DNA from: Thermomonospora echinospora
Lineage (GTDB): Bacteria > Actinomycetota > Actinomycetes > Streptosporangiales > Streptosporangiaceae
Assembly: GCF_900108175.1 (NCBI RefSeq)
Contig: NZ_FNVO01000013.1
Span: 1 to 64,000, forward strand
Direction: 5' to 3'
Length of the DNA stretch: 64,000 nt
This document shows positions 41,801 to 49,818 of this stretch, one piece after another. Below the pieces are notes generated by a model, which searched no databases, was not told the origin of the DNA, and saw only the letters and a program-made list of their open reading frames with translations. The translations under genes were made by a program, and so were the position numbers. Position 1 is the first letter of the stretch. Every line of letters starts with the position of its first letter.

Positions 41801-42037
41801 GGCCGCCTGCACCTGGTAGGCGGTCTGCGCGACGTTGCGGCCGCCGGGGCCGAGCCGCCAGGTCAGCGGCGGGGTGGTGTCGTCGATGCCGAGCGCGGTG
41901 CGCAGGTCGGCGGCGCGCAGCCCGGTGGCCTGCACCGCCGCCTCGGCCAGCGAGACCGGCGCGGGCGCGGCCAGCGTCAGCGCCAGCGCTCCGGCGACGA
42001 TCCCGGCGCCGCGGCGCGTGAGGGGGTGAAAGCGCAT
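38879..42037 (-). CDS. Exported alpha-L-rhamnosidase (GH78)
   Basis: 1052 residues. ATG 42037 has AGGAG seven bases upstream. N-terminal signal (RRGAGIVAGALALTLAAPAPVSLAEA), then Fn3-like and lectin-like beta domains, and the GH78 alpha/alpha barrel at about residues 600-950 with the catalytic-region motif FTDCPSREKLGWLEQTHLVGD and GNTALGEMWDGGSGQSQNHFMLGS. It cleaves terminal alpha-L-rhamnose from polysaccharides or glycosides outside the cell. It starts 10 bases after the GH127 stop and is the last gene of that unit. Confidence 0.93.
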   Translation of the reverse strand: MRFHPLTRRGAGIVAGALALTLAAPAPVSLAEAAVQATGLRAADLRTALGIDDTTPPLTWRLGPGGRNVAQTAYQVQAATSADRLKDGRPDLWDSGRVSSAAQRIDYAGRRIGSRTRVYWRVRVWTGGRASGWSQPAWFETGLTGSGDWSADWITHPDWRFSRKQPTPLVVRVPKTTARYVKIDVTELGLPLRERLDGETYRLQLSEIEVRDSAAPDTNHAAGTTVTPSDTGGFVNRQWAPRYITDGTQTSNQEFAGWSSSAYESADVSGTPITLTIDLKSAKTFDQVLLYPRTDQPAETGQVPYFPSDLTVSASDTADGAYTKLAEVTDNKAPQSPVPVAMPQFAKDFTLPRGVQQARLYVSGLGVYEVGLNGRRVGDAVLEPANTNYQDRVQYATYDVTKLLRKGANAISLELGNGPANVISTADRYRKFARTTSDPMLTAQLEVTLEDGRTMRVTSGADWQTTLGPTTFSNWYGGEDFDARRLAPGWDEPGARRTGWKPAITVDSPTAALSGRVAEPVRIIDTLEGKRVGEGDGYQVFDVGRNIAGWPEITVRAPKGTSVRIVPAESLKDGRAYQLKSNVGAPIWDEYTTGSGKAETWHPRFSYHGFRYLEVQGLPEGATISVRGHVLHADNDSAGSFTSSNELINGIHGLVRRAIEGNMMSIFTDCPSREKLGWLEQTHLVGDALAANYDVHAMLRKVVQDMADAQTETGLIPSTVPDYVTLAGSYRDDSNWGGAFVVVPWQLYRAYGDTETMRTHYPAMQRYLAHLETRVKDGLTDYTLGDWITPDRTFPKMVSATYGYWRVLDTLAKIADTLGRDAEAAQYRAKAAQSAQALWNAQYNPQTGEFGGGGQGATALGLDMGAVPAEHRQRILDGLIADIEAAGWHLLLGEISLPAAFRVLSQAGRDDVVYKIATRTDSPSYGYQVKAGNTALGEMWDGGSGQSQNHFMLGSIDSWFTERLAGIEQAPDSVAWRRLVIRPAVVGDLTGAAGTRQTPYGEVRTRWTKEDGKVRLTVTVPPGATAEVHVPGTDRARTVGSGTWTFTSGRIG

Positions 42038-42047
42038 GAAAGGCTCC

Positions 42048-44567
42048 TTAGCTCTGCGAGGCGTGCAGCTCACCGATCGCCGCGGCATCCAGGGCGTGGC
42101 TGTAGATCCGGAAGTCGCGGACCCGGCCGTGCAGGTACGGGTGCCGCGTGTCCTGGGAGCGGCCGAGGAAGTTCTGCGAGGTGGCCCCGAGGATCAGCGG
42201 GCTCATGACCAGCCCGTCCCGGCGGCCGACCTCGGCGCCGTCGAAGTACAGGACGGCCGAGCCTCCGCCGACCACGACGGCCACGTGCAGCCACTCCCCG
42301 ACCGGCAGGGTGCCGGTGGCGTCGACGAAGTCCTCGCCGTCCATGCCGTAGGACTTCATCGAGAACCGGCTGCGGCCCGAACCGGTGCGGGAGTTGACGT
42401 AGAAGAACGTCCGCCGGTTGAAGCCCAGGTCGAACAGCCGGGCGTTGTTGGTGAGGGAGTCGGCCCGCACCCGGATCGCCACGGTCAGCTCGTCCAGCCC
42501 GGTGATCAGGCCGCGCGGCAGCACGACGTGCCCGCCGGTGCCGTTGAGGCCCACTCCCCCGTCCTGGGCGAAGTCCGCCCCTTCCGACAGCACCGCGTCG
42601 GGCCACTTCCCGGTGGTGTCCTTGAGGGTGCCGTCGAGGGCGTAGTGGGCCAGCAGGCGCGGGCGCTGCCGCGGCGCCGGGGTCGCCCAGTAGACGGTGT
42701 AGCGCTGGTGGTGGACCTCGGCGAACGGCATCAGCGTGACCTCGGCGCCGTCCGCGCGGGCGGTGTAGCGCAGCGGCTCACCGGTCTCCCGAAGCGACCG
42801 GGGGTCGATCGCGGGGAAGGTGTTGGGCTCCCGGTCCCCCAGGGCGCCGGCCAGCACGATCGGGCCGTGGCTGATGGCCTGGATATGGGGGTTGTCGGGG
42901 GCCTTCCGCCACACCGGGGCCATCGGCATGGTCAGCTCGACCACGTCGCCCTTGCGCCAGTGCCGCTGGAGGGTGGCGTACCGGCCGGGCTCGGCCTTCA
43001 CCCCGGTCGCCGCGCCGTTCACCCGGATCTTGGCGTGCCGCCCGCGTGCGCCCAGCCAGCCGGGGATGCGGAGCTTGAGGGCGAAGCGGCCCTCCCCCTC
43101 GGTGACCGTGATGCGGGTGCTCTCCGCCTTGGGGTAGGCGGTCTCCTGGCGGAGGTGGACGCCGTGCCGCTCCCAGGTGGCCTCGGAGGGGATGAACAGG
43201 TTGACGTACAGGGCGTCGCCGGACTGGAAGTAGATGCTGTCGGCGAACTTGGTGTGCGTCTCCATCCCCGTGCCGTGGTCGCACGAGAAGTTGTCGTAGT
43301 CGCTGCTGTAGCTGCCGGGCGCCGACACCAGGCCGCCCTTGCCCTGCCGCTGCGACCCCGGCCACAGGCCCGTGTAGTAGGTGCAGAAGCCGTGCTCGGA
43401 GTCGGGGTCCTGCTCCCCGAGCATCTGGTTGTAGAGGGTCCACTCGTAGTAATCCATGTACGCCGTCTCGGACGGGTCGTGCATGAACAGCAGCCGCGAG
43501 AGCTTGAGCATGTTGTAGCTGTTGCAGTTCTCGCAGTTGTCGTCGGTGAGGCGGCAGACCAGTTCGTCCGGCGGCCCGAAGTGCTCCTCGGTGCTGTTGC
43601 CGCCGATCACGTACGTGTGGTGGTGGACGACCGTGTCCCAGAAGAACGCGGCGATCCGGTGGTAGCGGTCCTCGCCGGTGGCCTCGTACTCGCGGACCGC
43701 GCCGACGACCTTGGGGATCTGGGTGTTGGCGTGGTAGCCGGCGAGCTCGTCGCGGCCCTGCGACAGCGGCCCGAACATCTCCTCGTGGTCGAACCGGCGG
43801 GCCGTGCGCAGGTGCGCCGGGTCCTTGGTGACCAGGTACAGCTCGGCGAGCACGTCGTTCATGCCGCCGAACTCCACGTGCAGCAGCCGCTGCATGGTCT
43901 GCTCGTCCAGCCGGGCGCAGCGGGCCTCGACCCAGGCGGCCATGCCCTTGACGACGTCGAGGGCCTGGCCGTTGCCGCTGAGCCGGTACTGGTCCAGCAG
44001 CCCCGCCATGATCTTGTGGATCGTGTAGTAGGGCGCCCAGGGGTTCCCGCCCGCTTCGAGCTGCTCGAAGACCGACTCGGGGAACGCCGACAGGTAGCCG
44101 GGGGTGAACCCGGCGGCCGGAGCGGCGGCCTGGCACTTGGCCAGCTCCGCCACCAGGTGACGCCCCTTGGCCGCGTACGCGTCGTCGCCGGTGTTGGCGT
44201 GGGCCTGCGCCAGCGCGGTCAGCAGATGCCCGGTGGAGTGGCCGCGCAACTGGACGTTGGGCGCCTCCCAGCCGCCGCACGGCTGCGCGTTGGAGGGCAG
44301 CCCCACGTTCAGCCGGAACGTGTGCAGCAGCCGGTCGGCGTCGATGAACTTCAGGTACGCCAGGGTCCGCGTCATGTTGGCGCGGAACGGGCTGTCCAGC
44401 AGGGTCACCGCCGACAGCGGCAGCGGCGACAGCGTGGCCCTGGGGTCGGGCTTGTGCGGTGCGGTACGGGCGGCGGCCGGAGCGACCGTGGTCAGGCCGA
44501 CGCCGAGCGCGGCCGTCGTGGCACCCGCCGTGCCCAGGAAGGCACGGCGGGTGAACGGAGCGGTCAC
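42048..44567 (-). CDS. Exported GH127-type glycosidase (beta-L-arabinofuranosidase family) with C-terminal LamG domain
   Basis: 839 residues with a Tat signal (TRRAFLGTAGATTAALGVGL). Residues 40-610 are a GH127 domain: SVTLLDSPFRANMTRTLAYL, GGWEAPNVQLRGHSTGHLL, the zinc/catalytic ECx region CENCNSYNMLKLSRLLF and FSCDHGTGMETHTKFADSIYF. Many family members read CC where this has CD, so one expected zinc ligand is Asp. A LamG/concanavalin-like domain occupies about 640-835 and may bind carbohydrate. It would release L-arabinofuranose or a related sugar. Its ATG overlaps the stop of the GH78-type gene upstream. Confidence 0.9.
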   Translation of the reverse strand: MTAPFTRRAFLGTAGATTAALGVGLTTVAPAAARTAPHKPDPRATLSPLPLSAVTLLDSPFRANMTRTLAYLKFIDADRLLHTFRLNVGLPSNAQPCGGWEAPNVQLRGHSTGHLLTALAQAHANTGDDAYAAKGRHLVAELAKCQAAAPAAGFTPGYLSAFPESVFEQLEAGGNPWAPYYTIHKIMAGLLDQYRLSGNGQALDVVKGMAAWVEARCARLDEQTMQRLLHVEFGGMNDVLAELYLVTKDPAHLRTARRFDHEEMFGPLSQGRDELAGYHANTQIPKVVGAVREYEATGEDRYHRIAAFFWDTVVHHHTYVIGGNSTEEHFGPPDELVCRLTDDNCENCNSYNMLKLSRLLFMHDPSETAYMDYYEWTLYNQMLGEQDPDSEHGFCTYYTGLWPGSQRQGKGGLVSAPGSYSSDYDNFSCDHGTGMETHTKFADSIYFQSGDALYVNLFIPSEATWERHGVHLRQETAYPKAESTRITVTEGEGRFALKLRIPGWLGARGRHAKIRVNGAATGVKAEPGRYATLQRHWRKGDVVELTMPMAPVWRKAPDNPHIQAISHGPIVLAGALGDREPNTFPAIDPRSLRETGEPLRYTARADGAEVTLMPFAEVHHQRYTVYWATPAPRQRPRLLAHYALDGTLKDTTGKWPDAVLSEGADFAQDGGVGLNGTGGHVVLPRGLITGLDELTVAIRVRADSLTNNARLFDLGFNRRTFFYVNSRTGSGRSRFSMKSYGMDGEDFVDATGTLPVGEWLHVAVVVGGGSAVLYFDGAEVGRRDGLVMSPLILGATSQNFLGRSQDTRHPYLHGRVRDFRIYSHALDAAAIGELHASQS

Positions 44568-46618
44568 GAAGCCCCCAGCCGGTCGGCGGTGACGGTGTGG
44601 CTTCCGGCGGGCAGGCCGTCCAGGTAGACGTACTCGCCGTCGCTGTGGGCCCCGTACGCCTTGCCCTTGTGGCCGTTCCAGGCCAGGCGGCCGTCGACGA
44701 AGACCTTGATCCGGGTGCCGAGGATGGGGACGCCGACGCGGCCGGTGGTGCCGCGCGGGGCGGTGAGCGTGGCCCGGTAGGCGCCCTCGGCGCGGTCCAG
44801 CTTCCAGGACGCGTCGATGCGGCCCTGCGGCGTGGTGATGCGGCCCTGCGCGAACGTCAGGTCGGCCGGGTGCGGGACGAAGTCGTAGGTCCGGCCGGCG
44901 GGCGCGGTCGGCTTGAGACCGAGGACGTCGAACGTCAGCGCCGGGGTCGGCCCGGTCGCCCAGGCGTGCGCCAGGCTGACGTAGGAGCTACAGAACACGC
45001 AGGAGTCCTCCAGGTTGCGGAACGACTCCCAGAAGGTGCTCTTGGTGCCCTGCGGGTGGTCGAGCATGTAGCCCCACTGGCGGCGAATGATGTCGACGCC
45101 CGCCTGGTCGGCCTCCTGGCCGCCGGCGGCGAAGTGGGCGTTGACCTCCATCGAGCCGGAGAACACACCGGGGTTGCCCTTGTTCTCGGGGGCGGTGGTG
45201 CCGATCGGCGACCAGTTGCCCTTGAGCTTGGCGCTGATGCGGCGGGCCTTGTCCTGGTCGGCCAGGCCGTACCAGACGGCCAGGGAGTTGCCGTCCTGGG
45301 CGTGGATGGTGGAGTCGGGGTAGAACTTGTACGCCCCGGCCTGCTCGTCCCACAGGTGGGTGTCGATGGCGGTGCGCAGCGCGTCGGCCCGGGAGGCGTA
45401 GTCGGCGGCCCGGCCGGAGTCGCCCTGGGTGGCGGCGAGCTTGGAGCCGGTGGTCAGGACCCGCCACAGCAGCACGTTGGCGATGAGGTTCTCGCCCTTG
45501 GCCAGGATCCGCACCGAGTCGGAGGTGCCGGTGATGGACAGCAGGCCCCGGTCATTGACCTTGGCCTGGGTGTAGTCGACGGCCTCGATGTAGTCGTCCC
45601 ACACCTGCGCCAGCCACGCCCGGTCGGCGGTGTAGAGGTAGTAGTCCCAGGTGGCCGCCAGCGTCCACAGGTGGTAGGTGTCCGAGCCGTACTTGTTGAG
45701 CATCGGCCCGGCGTACGGCAGCTCACCGGTGTCGCGCTGGTGCCGGTAGATGGTGGTGAGGGCGTTGCGGGCCGACTCGGTGTCGTTGAACGCGGCGTAG
45801 GCGGCGGGCACCTCGATGCCCAGGTCGCCCGGCCAGACGGTGCGGTCGCGCTTGGCGCCGTCCACCAGGATCGTGTCGCCGACCCCGACGTCGCCGCTGT
45901 TGTCCCAGGCCGCGGGCGGCGCCTCCCAGACCCGGCCGGTCTTGGGGTCGATGGTGTTGAGCTGGATCGTGTACGCGCCCGCGTACCAGATCCGGTTGAG
46001 CAGCTCGTCGCTGGAGTAGAAGTAGTTGGCGTAGTCGCGCAGGTCGTCCATCTTGGGGGCGGCGGTGAAGTGGGCCGACACCCCCTCCAGGTCCACCGAA
46101 CCGGCCGACTCCAGGAAGACCGTCAGGTAGCGGAACCCACCGCGCAGGTACTTGGCGGGCATCGTGTAGGTGGTGCGGCCGTCCACGTCGGCGTAGATGG
46201 CGCCGTCACGGCTGCGCGGGCCGCCGGTGGACGCGTCGGTCTGGATCCCGACGTACTCCGACGACTCGCTGAACGCCAGGCCCACCCGCTGCGGGCCGTC
46301 CGACCCGGCGAACTTCAGCGTGACCAGGCCGGTGACGTTCTTGCCGAAGTCCAGCGTGAGGTACGAGCCGGCGCCCGACAGGCGGGTGCGGTCGCCCTTG
46401 AGGACGGCGTCGGGATCGGTGACGGTCCCGTTGGTCCTGAAGACCGCGACGGGCTTCACCGTACGGGAGGCCGGCGACAGGTTGTAGCTCTGCCAGGGGG
46501 CTTTCTCCACCGGCGCGGACTGGGCGGCGGGGACACCGCCCAGGAACACCGGCAGGGTGAGCGCCGTCACGGCCAGCGCGGCCGTCACAGCACGTCGGGT
46601 TGATACTCTTGCGGACAT
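44564..46618 (-). CDS. Exported GH78-like alpha-L-rhamnosidase-related protein
   Basis: 684 residues with a Sec/Tat signal (STRRAVTAALAVTALTLPVFLGGVPAAQSAP). After a beta domain comes an alpha/alpha barrel with ILVDGAKRDRTVWPGDLGIEVPAAYAAF, the arrangement of a GH78 subgroup, and TKSTFWESFRNLEDSCVFCSSYVSLAHAWATGPT near the end. It probably removes alpha-L-rhamnose but the subgroup is poorly characterised. ATG 46618 has GAGGAAT upstream. It begins a three-gene unit (44-46 kb to 38.9 kb) after a strong hairpin. Confidence 0.88.
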   Translation of the reverse strand: MSARVSTRRAVTAALAVTALTLPVFLGGVPAAQSAPVEKAPWQSYNLSPASRTVKPVAVFRTNGTVTDPDAVLKGDRTRLSGAGSYLTLDFGKNVTGLVTLKFAGSDGPQRVGLAFSESSEYVGIQTDASTGGPRSRDGAIYADVDGRTTYTMPAKYLRGGFRYLTVFLESAGSVDLEGVSAHFTAAPKMDDLRDYANYFYSSDELLNRIWYAGAYTIQLNTIDPKTGRVWEAPPAAWDNSGDVGVGDTILVDGAKRDRTVWPGDLGIEVPAAYAAFNDTESARNALTTIYRHQRDTGELPYAGPMLNKYGSDTYHLWTLAATWDYYLYTADRAWLAQVWDDYIEAVDYTQAKVNDRGLLSITGTSDSVRILAKGENLIANVLLWRVLTTGSKLAATQGDSGRAADYASRADALRTAIDTHLWDEQAGAYKFYPDSTIHAQDGNSLAVWYGLADQDKARRISAKLKGNWSPIGTTAPENKGNPGVFSGSMEVNAHFAAGGQEADQAGVDIIRRQWGYMLDHPQGTKSTFWESFRNLEDSCVFCSSYVSLAHAWATGPTPALTFDVLGLKPTAPAGRTYDFVPHPADLTFAQGRITTPQGRIDASWKLDRAEGAYRATLTAPRGTTGRVGVPILGTRIKVFVDGRLAWNGHKGKAYGAHSDGEYVYLDGLPAGSHTVTADRLGAS

Positions 46619-46665
46619 GAATTCCTCGCATTCCTGCTGCTAGGGGACGTGCGAAGGGGTTCGGA

Positions 46666-46700
46666 GAGGCGGGAGGGCGGGGCCGACGCCCTCCCGCCTC
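46666..46700 (-). terminator. Strong hairpin after the GH106 gene
   Basis: CGCCCTCCCGCCTC (46687-46700) and its perfect complement (46666-46679) form a 14-bp stem with a 7-base loop, 16 bases after the GH106 stop and 48 before the next start. Confidence 0.65.
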
Positions 46701-46715
46701 ATGGGTGCGCGAGCA

Positions 46716-49703
46716 CTACACGCGCACCGTCGTCTCCCCGTAGGGGACGAGACGGACCGGGCCGATCAGGCCGTAGCGCTGCCGACCGGCGACGCCGTAG
46801 ACGCCGGGGTCGCTGACCCGCAGCCGGTTGAGCAGGGTGGTCGCCACCTCCACTTCGATGGTGTTGGCGCCCGGACGCAGGTGGGCGCCGATGTCCAGGA
46901 CCGGGTTGAGCTGGTCGACGGCCGGCAGGACCTGCCCGTTGACCTTCACCCGGCAGGTGTCGGTGACCTCGCCGAGGCTCAGGTACGCGCCGTGCGAGCG
47001 GGTCCAGTCCTTGCCGAGGTTCACGGTGGTGCGGTAGACGCCGACGCCGGAGACGTCCTCCAGGCCGGGGATCTCGGTCCACGGCTTGAGGGCGTCGAGG
47101 GTGACCGTGTGGGTCTGGGTGACGGTCTCGGTGGGCGTGGCGCCGGGCCGCCAGTCCTCGACCGTCAGCGTCCAGGAGGTCAGGTCCGCCGGCGCGGGCA
47201 CCGCCGCGACGGTGGCCTGGGCGGTGCGGCCGTTGGACAGCGCGGTGGTGTACGTTCCGGCCTGGGCGGCGCGGACCGTCAGGCCGTTGCCGGCGAAGCG
47301 GACCTCGTTGGCCTGGCTGCTGACGGCGTGCACCCGCTTCTTGGCGCCGTCGCCGTAGTGGCCGGGGCCGGCCAGCACGATGATGGTGGACTCGCTGGGC
47401 TGCAGCGCCACTCGGACGGTGACGGTGTCGCCGTCCTCCTCGTACACGGCGATGCGCTCGATCTCGCCGGTCCAGGCGTCCAGCCGGTACGGGACGGCGT
47501 CGCGGTCGCTGCGGGTGAGGGTGACCTTGTGGTCGATGGCGGCGACCGGCGGCTTGACGGTCTCGGCGTGCTTGCCGTTGACGAAGTAGTAGAAGTCGAC
47601 CCCGTCCTCCACCCGGCGGGAGTGCAGGAGGGTGGACTTCTCCGCGTACCGGACGGTGGGCTGCAGGCCGAGGGCCTCCAGGGCCTGCGGGGTGGAGGGC
47701 CGGTCAGGAACGTTGCGGACCTTGGGCTGCTTGAACAGCTCGGCCAGGATCGCCCGGAGCCGCTCGTTCTCCCCCTCCTTGGCGACGCCGGGCACGGTGG
47801 CGGCCGACCAGTCGCCGATGAAGATCAGCGGCAGGCCCTGCTTGGTCCAGCTCAGCAGCCGCTCGGCGGTGGCGACGGGCAGGGTGCGCTCGTTGCCGCC
47901 GTAGATGTCGTGCTCGACGACCAGCACCTTGTAGGCCGGGCCCTTGGGGGCGAGCCGGCCGTCGGAGACCTTGGCCAGCGGCAGTTCCAGGACGGGGTCG
48001 CTGACGAGTTGGTGGGTCCAGCCGAGGGGGACGCCGTCGGAGGTGAACCAGCCGGCGCCCAGCCCCGTCTTGGTGTACCCCTTCTGCCGGTAGACCGCCA
48101 CGTCGATCTTGTTGGTGCCCACCTGGGTGACCTGGTGGACGCGGGCGAGGTAACCCGCGACGTCCTCGACATGCCGCCAGGTCGGGTGACGCGGCCCCCA
48201 CGACTCGGAGAACCCGATGCCGCCGCTGTAGGGGGTGAACCCGGCGAACCCGGGCCAGTTCACACCGGGCGCGGTGGCGTAGGAGAAGCCGTGCAGCACC
48301 GTCTGGTTGAGCCCGGCCGCGTACGCACCGCCCATGGTGGACAGGAACCTGTCCCAGGTGACGCTGTAGGCGGCACCCTGGTAGGCCCCGGCCTCCGAGG
48401 ACAGGATCTTGCGGCCGGCCAGGTCCCGGCCGCCGGCCAGCGCCCGGTAGTCGTCGAGGTTGCGGAAGCCCAGCGACTCGCCCTCGGGGATGTCCACGAT
48501 GGCGGCGTGCTGGATGGCGTCGGTCTCCAGCCCGTACGGCTGGGAACGGAACTGCAGGCCCAGCGAGTGCGCCCAGCCGGTCAGCGCCTCGAAGTGGTGC
48601 TCGCTGAACAGGTTGGAGACCGTCAGCCAGTAGTCGTGCCGCGCACGCCGGGTCAGCTCCGCCTGGTAGGTGAACACCGGGTTCTCGCGGTAGCGGACGA
48701 TCACCGGCAGGTAGCGGTGCAGGGCGTACCCACGGCGGCGGGCGAACTCGGCGTCCAGGCCGGGGGTCCAGTTGAGGGCCTGGGTCTCCAGTTCGATGGA
48801 GTCCTCGAACAGCGCGCCGCCCGCGTGCTTGAGCAGCTTGCGGATCCGCGGGGTCAGCAGCCGCTCCTCCCAGAAGTCGATGACCGCCTGGGTGCCCGCC
48901 TTGCTGAAGTGGTCGACCACGTAGGACTCGGGGCTGGAGTGCGGGCCGGACTCCGGCTGCTGCCCGGAGCCACGCTCCCAGTACGACAGCAGCACCCAGT
49001 CGCCGCCGGTTGGAGCGCTCCACTCGATGCGGCCGTCCTTGACCAGGCTCGTGAGGTCCTGCCAGGAGTCCAGGGCCAGGCCGGTCTCGTTGCGGGTGGA
49101 CAGGGCCGGGTCCACACGGACGGCGTGCACCCACAGCAGCTTCTGCTTGGTCACCCCGTGCTCGGCGGCGGCGCGGGCGGCGGGCACCGGGCCGCTGTAG
49201 GTCGCGCCGCCCGCCACGTCGGCCCGCCCGTACGCCAGTTCCTTGACCGCCTCGGGGCTGTCGGGGGTGATGGTGGGCACGGCGGCCGGCCAGGCGGGGC
49301 CGACGGTCAGGTCGACGGTGATGCCGCGCTTCTTGGCCTGGTCGAGGGCGGCCTCGACCCCGGCGTTCCAGGCGGGGGTCCCCCACCCGTACTTCTCGGG
49401 GTCCAGCACCGACTTGTCGCGGATGCTGTGGTGGACCGCGACGATCTCGGCGCCACCGAACCCGGCGTCGGCCATCTGGTCGATCTCCCGCCGGATCTCG
49501 CTCGGATCCACCTGCCCATCCGGCCACCACCAGCGGAACTTGGGCCGCACCGCCGCCGGGGGCTCGGCGAAGCGGACGGCCTGCAGCGGACGGGAGTCCG
49601 CCACGGCGGCGGGCGTCCGCACCGACAGCGGGAGCGCCGCGACGGCGCCCGCCGCGACTCCGACCTGCAGCACACGGCGCCGGGTGAAGCTGTTTTCGTT
49701 CAT
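46716..49703 (-). CDS. Exported GH106 alpha-L-rhamnosidase
   Basis: 995 residues. ATG 49703 gives a twin-arginine signal (TRRRVLQVGVAAGAVAALPLS). The catalytic part starts RPKFRWWWPDGQVDPSEIRREIDQMADAGFGGAEI, and FEDSIELETQALNWTPGLDAEFARRRGY carries the acidic residues; ILSSEAGAYQGAAYSVTWDRFLSTMGGAYAAG and GFSYATAPG follow. These are typical of GH106. C-terminal beta domains include a sugar-binding fold (YRTTVNLGKDW, AYLSLGEVTDTCRVKVNG). It acts outside the cell on alpha-L-rhamnosides. Confidence 0.9.
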   Translation of the reverse strand: MNENSFTRRRVLQVGVAAGAVAALPLSVRTPAAVADSRPLQAVRFAEPPAAVRPKFRWWWPDGQVDPSEIRREIDQMADAGFGGAEIVAVHHSIRDKSVLDPEKYGWGTPAWNAGVEAALDQAKKRGITVDLTVGPAWPAAVPTITPDSPEAVKELAYGRADVAGGATYSGPVPAARAAAEHGVTKQKLLWVHAVRVDPALSTRNETGLALDSWQDLTSLVKDGRIEWSAPTGGDWVLLSYWERGSGQQPESGPHSSPESYVVDHFSKAGTQAVIDFWEERLLTPRIRKLLKHAGGALFEDSIELETQALNWTPGLDAEFARRRGYALHRYLPVIVRYRENPVFTYQAELTRRARHDYWLTVSNLFSEHHFEALTGWAHSLGLQFRSQPYGLETDAIQHAAIVDIPEGESLGFRNLDDYRALAGGRDLAGRKILSSEAGAYQGAAYSVTWDRFLSTMGGAYAAGLNQTVLHGFSYATAPGVNWPGFAGFTPYSGGIGFSESWGPRHPTWRHVEDVAGYLARVHQVTQVGTNKIDVAVYRQKGYTKTGLGAGWFTSDGVPLGWTHQLVSDPVLELPLAKVSDGRLAPKGPAYKVLVVEHDIYGGNERTLPVATAERLLSWTKQGLPLIFIGDWSAATVPGVAKEGENERLRAILAELFKQPKVRNVPDRPSTPQALEALGLQPTVRYAEKSTLLHSRRVEDGVDFYYFVNGKHAETVKPPVAAIDHKVTLTRSDRDAVPYRLDAWTGEIERIAVYEEDGDTVTVRVALQPSESTIIVLAGPGHYGDGAKKRVHAVSSQANEVRFAGNGLTVRAAQAGTYTTALSNGRTAQATVAAVPAPADLTSWTLTVEDWRPGATPTETVTQTHTVTLDALKPWTEIPGLEDVSGVGVYRTTVNLGKDWTRSHGAYLSLGEVTDTCRVKVNGQVLPAVDQLNPVLDIGAHLRPGANTIEVEVATTLLNRLRVSDPGVYGVAGRQRYGLIGPVRLVPYGETTVRV

Positions 49704-49782
49704 GGTTTTCCTGTCGTTTCTTCCGGGGTTGAGCGAACGGGCTCGGATGACCACCGCGGGCGGAGCGCTGGTGAGCCCGTGG

Positions 49783-49813
49783 CCGCCCCGGCGGTGGAGC
49801 ACCGCCGGGGCGG
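49783..49813 (-). terminator. Strong hairpin after the large GH78 gene
   Basis: CCGCCCCGGCGGT (49783-49795) and ACCGCCGGGGCGG (49801-49813) form a perfect 13-bp stem with a 5-base loop, 6 bases after the stop of the GH78 gene. Confidence 0.65.
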
Positions 49814-49818
49814 TTGTG

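Noticed and set aside
38951-42208. Very long plus-strand open frame (over 1000 codons) opposite the GH78 gene
   Set aside because: Its translation is a low-complexity Gly/Val/Leu/Arg mixture without domains. Such antisense frames are expected in very GC-rich coding DNA. The minus strand encodes a clear glycosidase.
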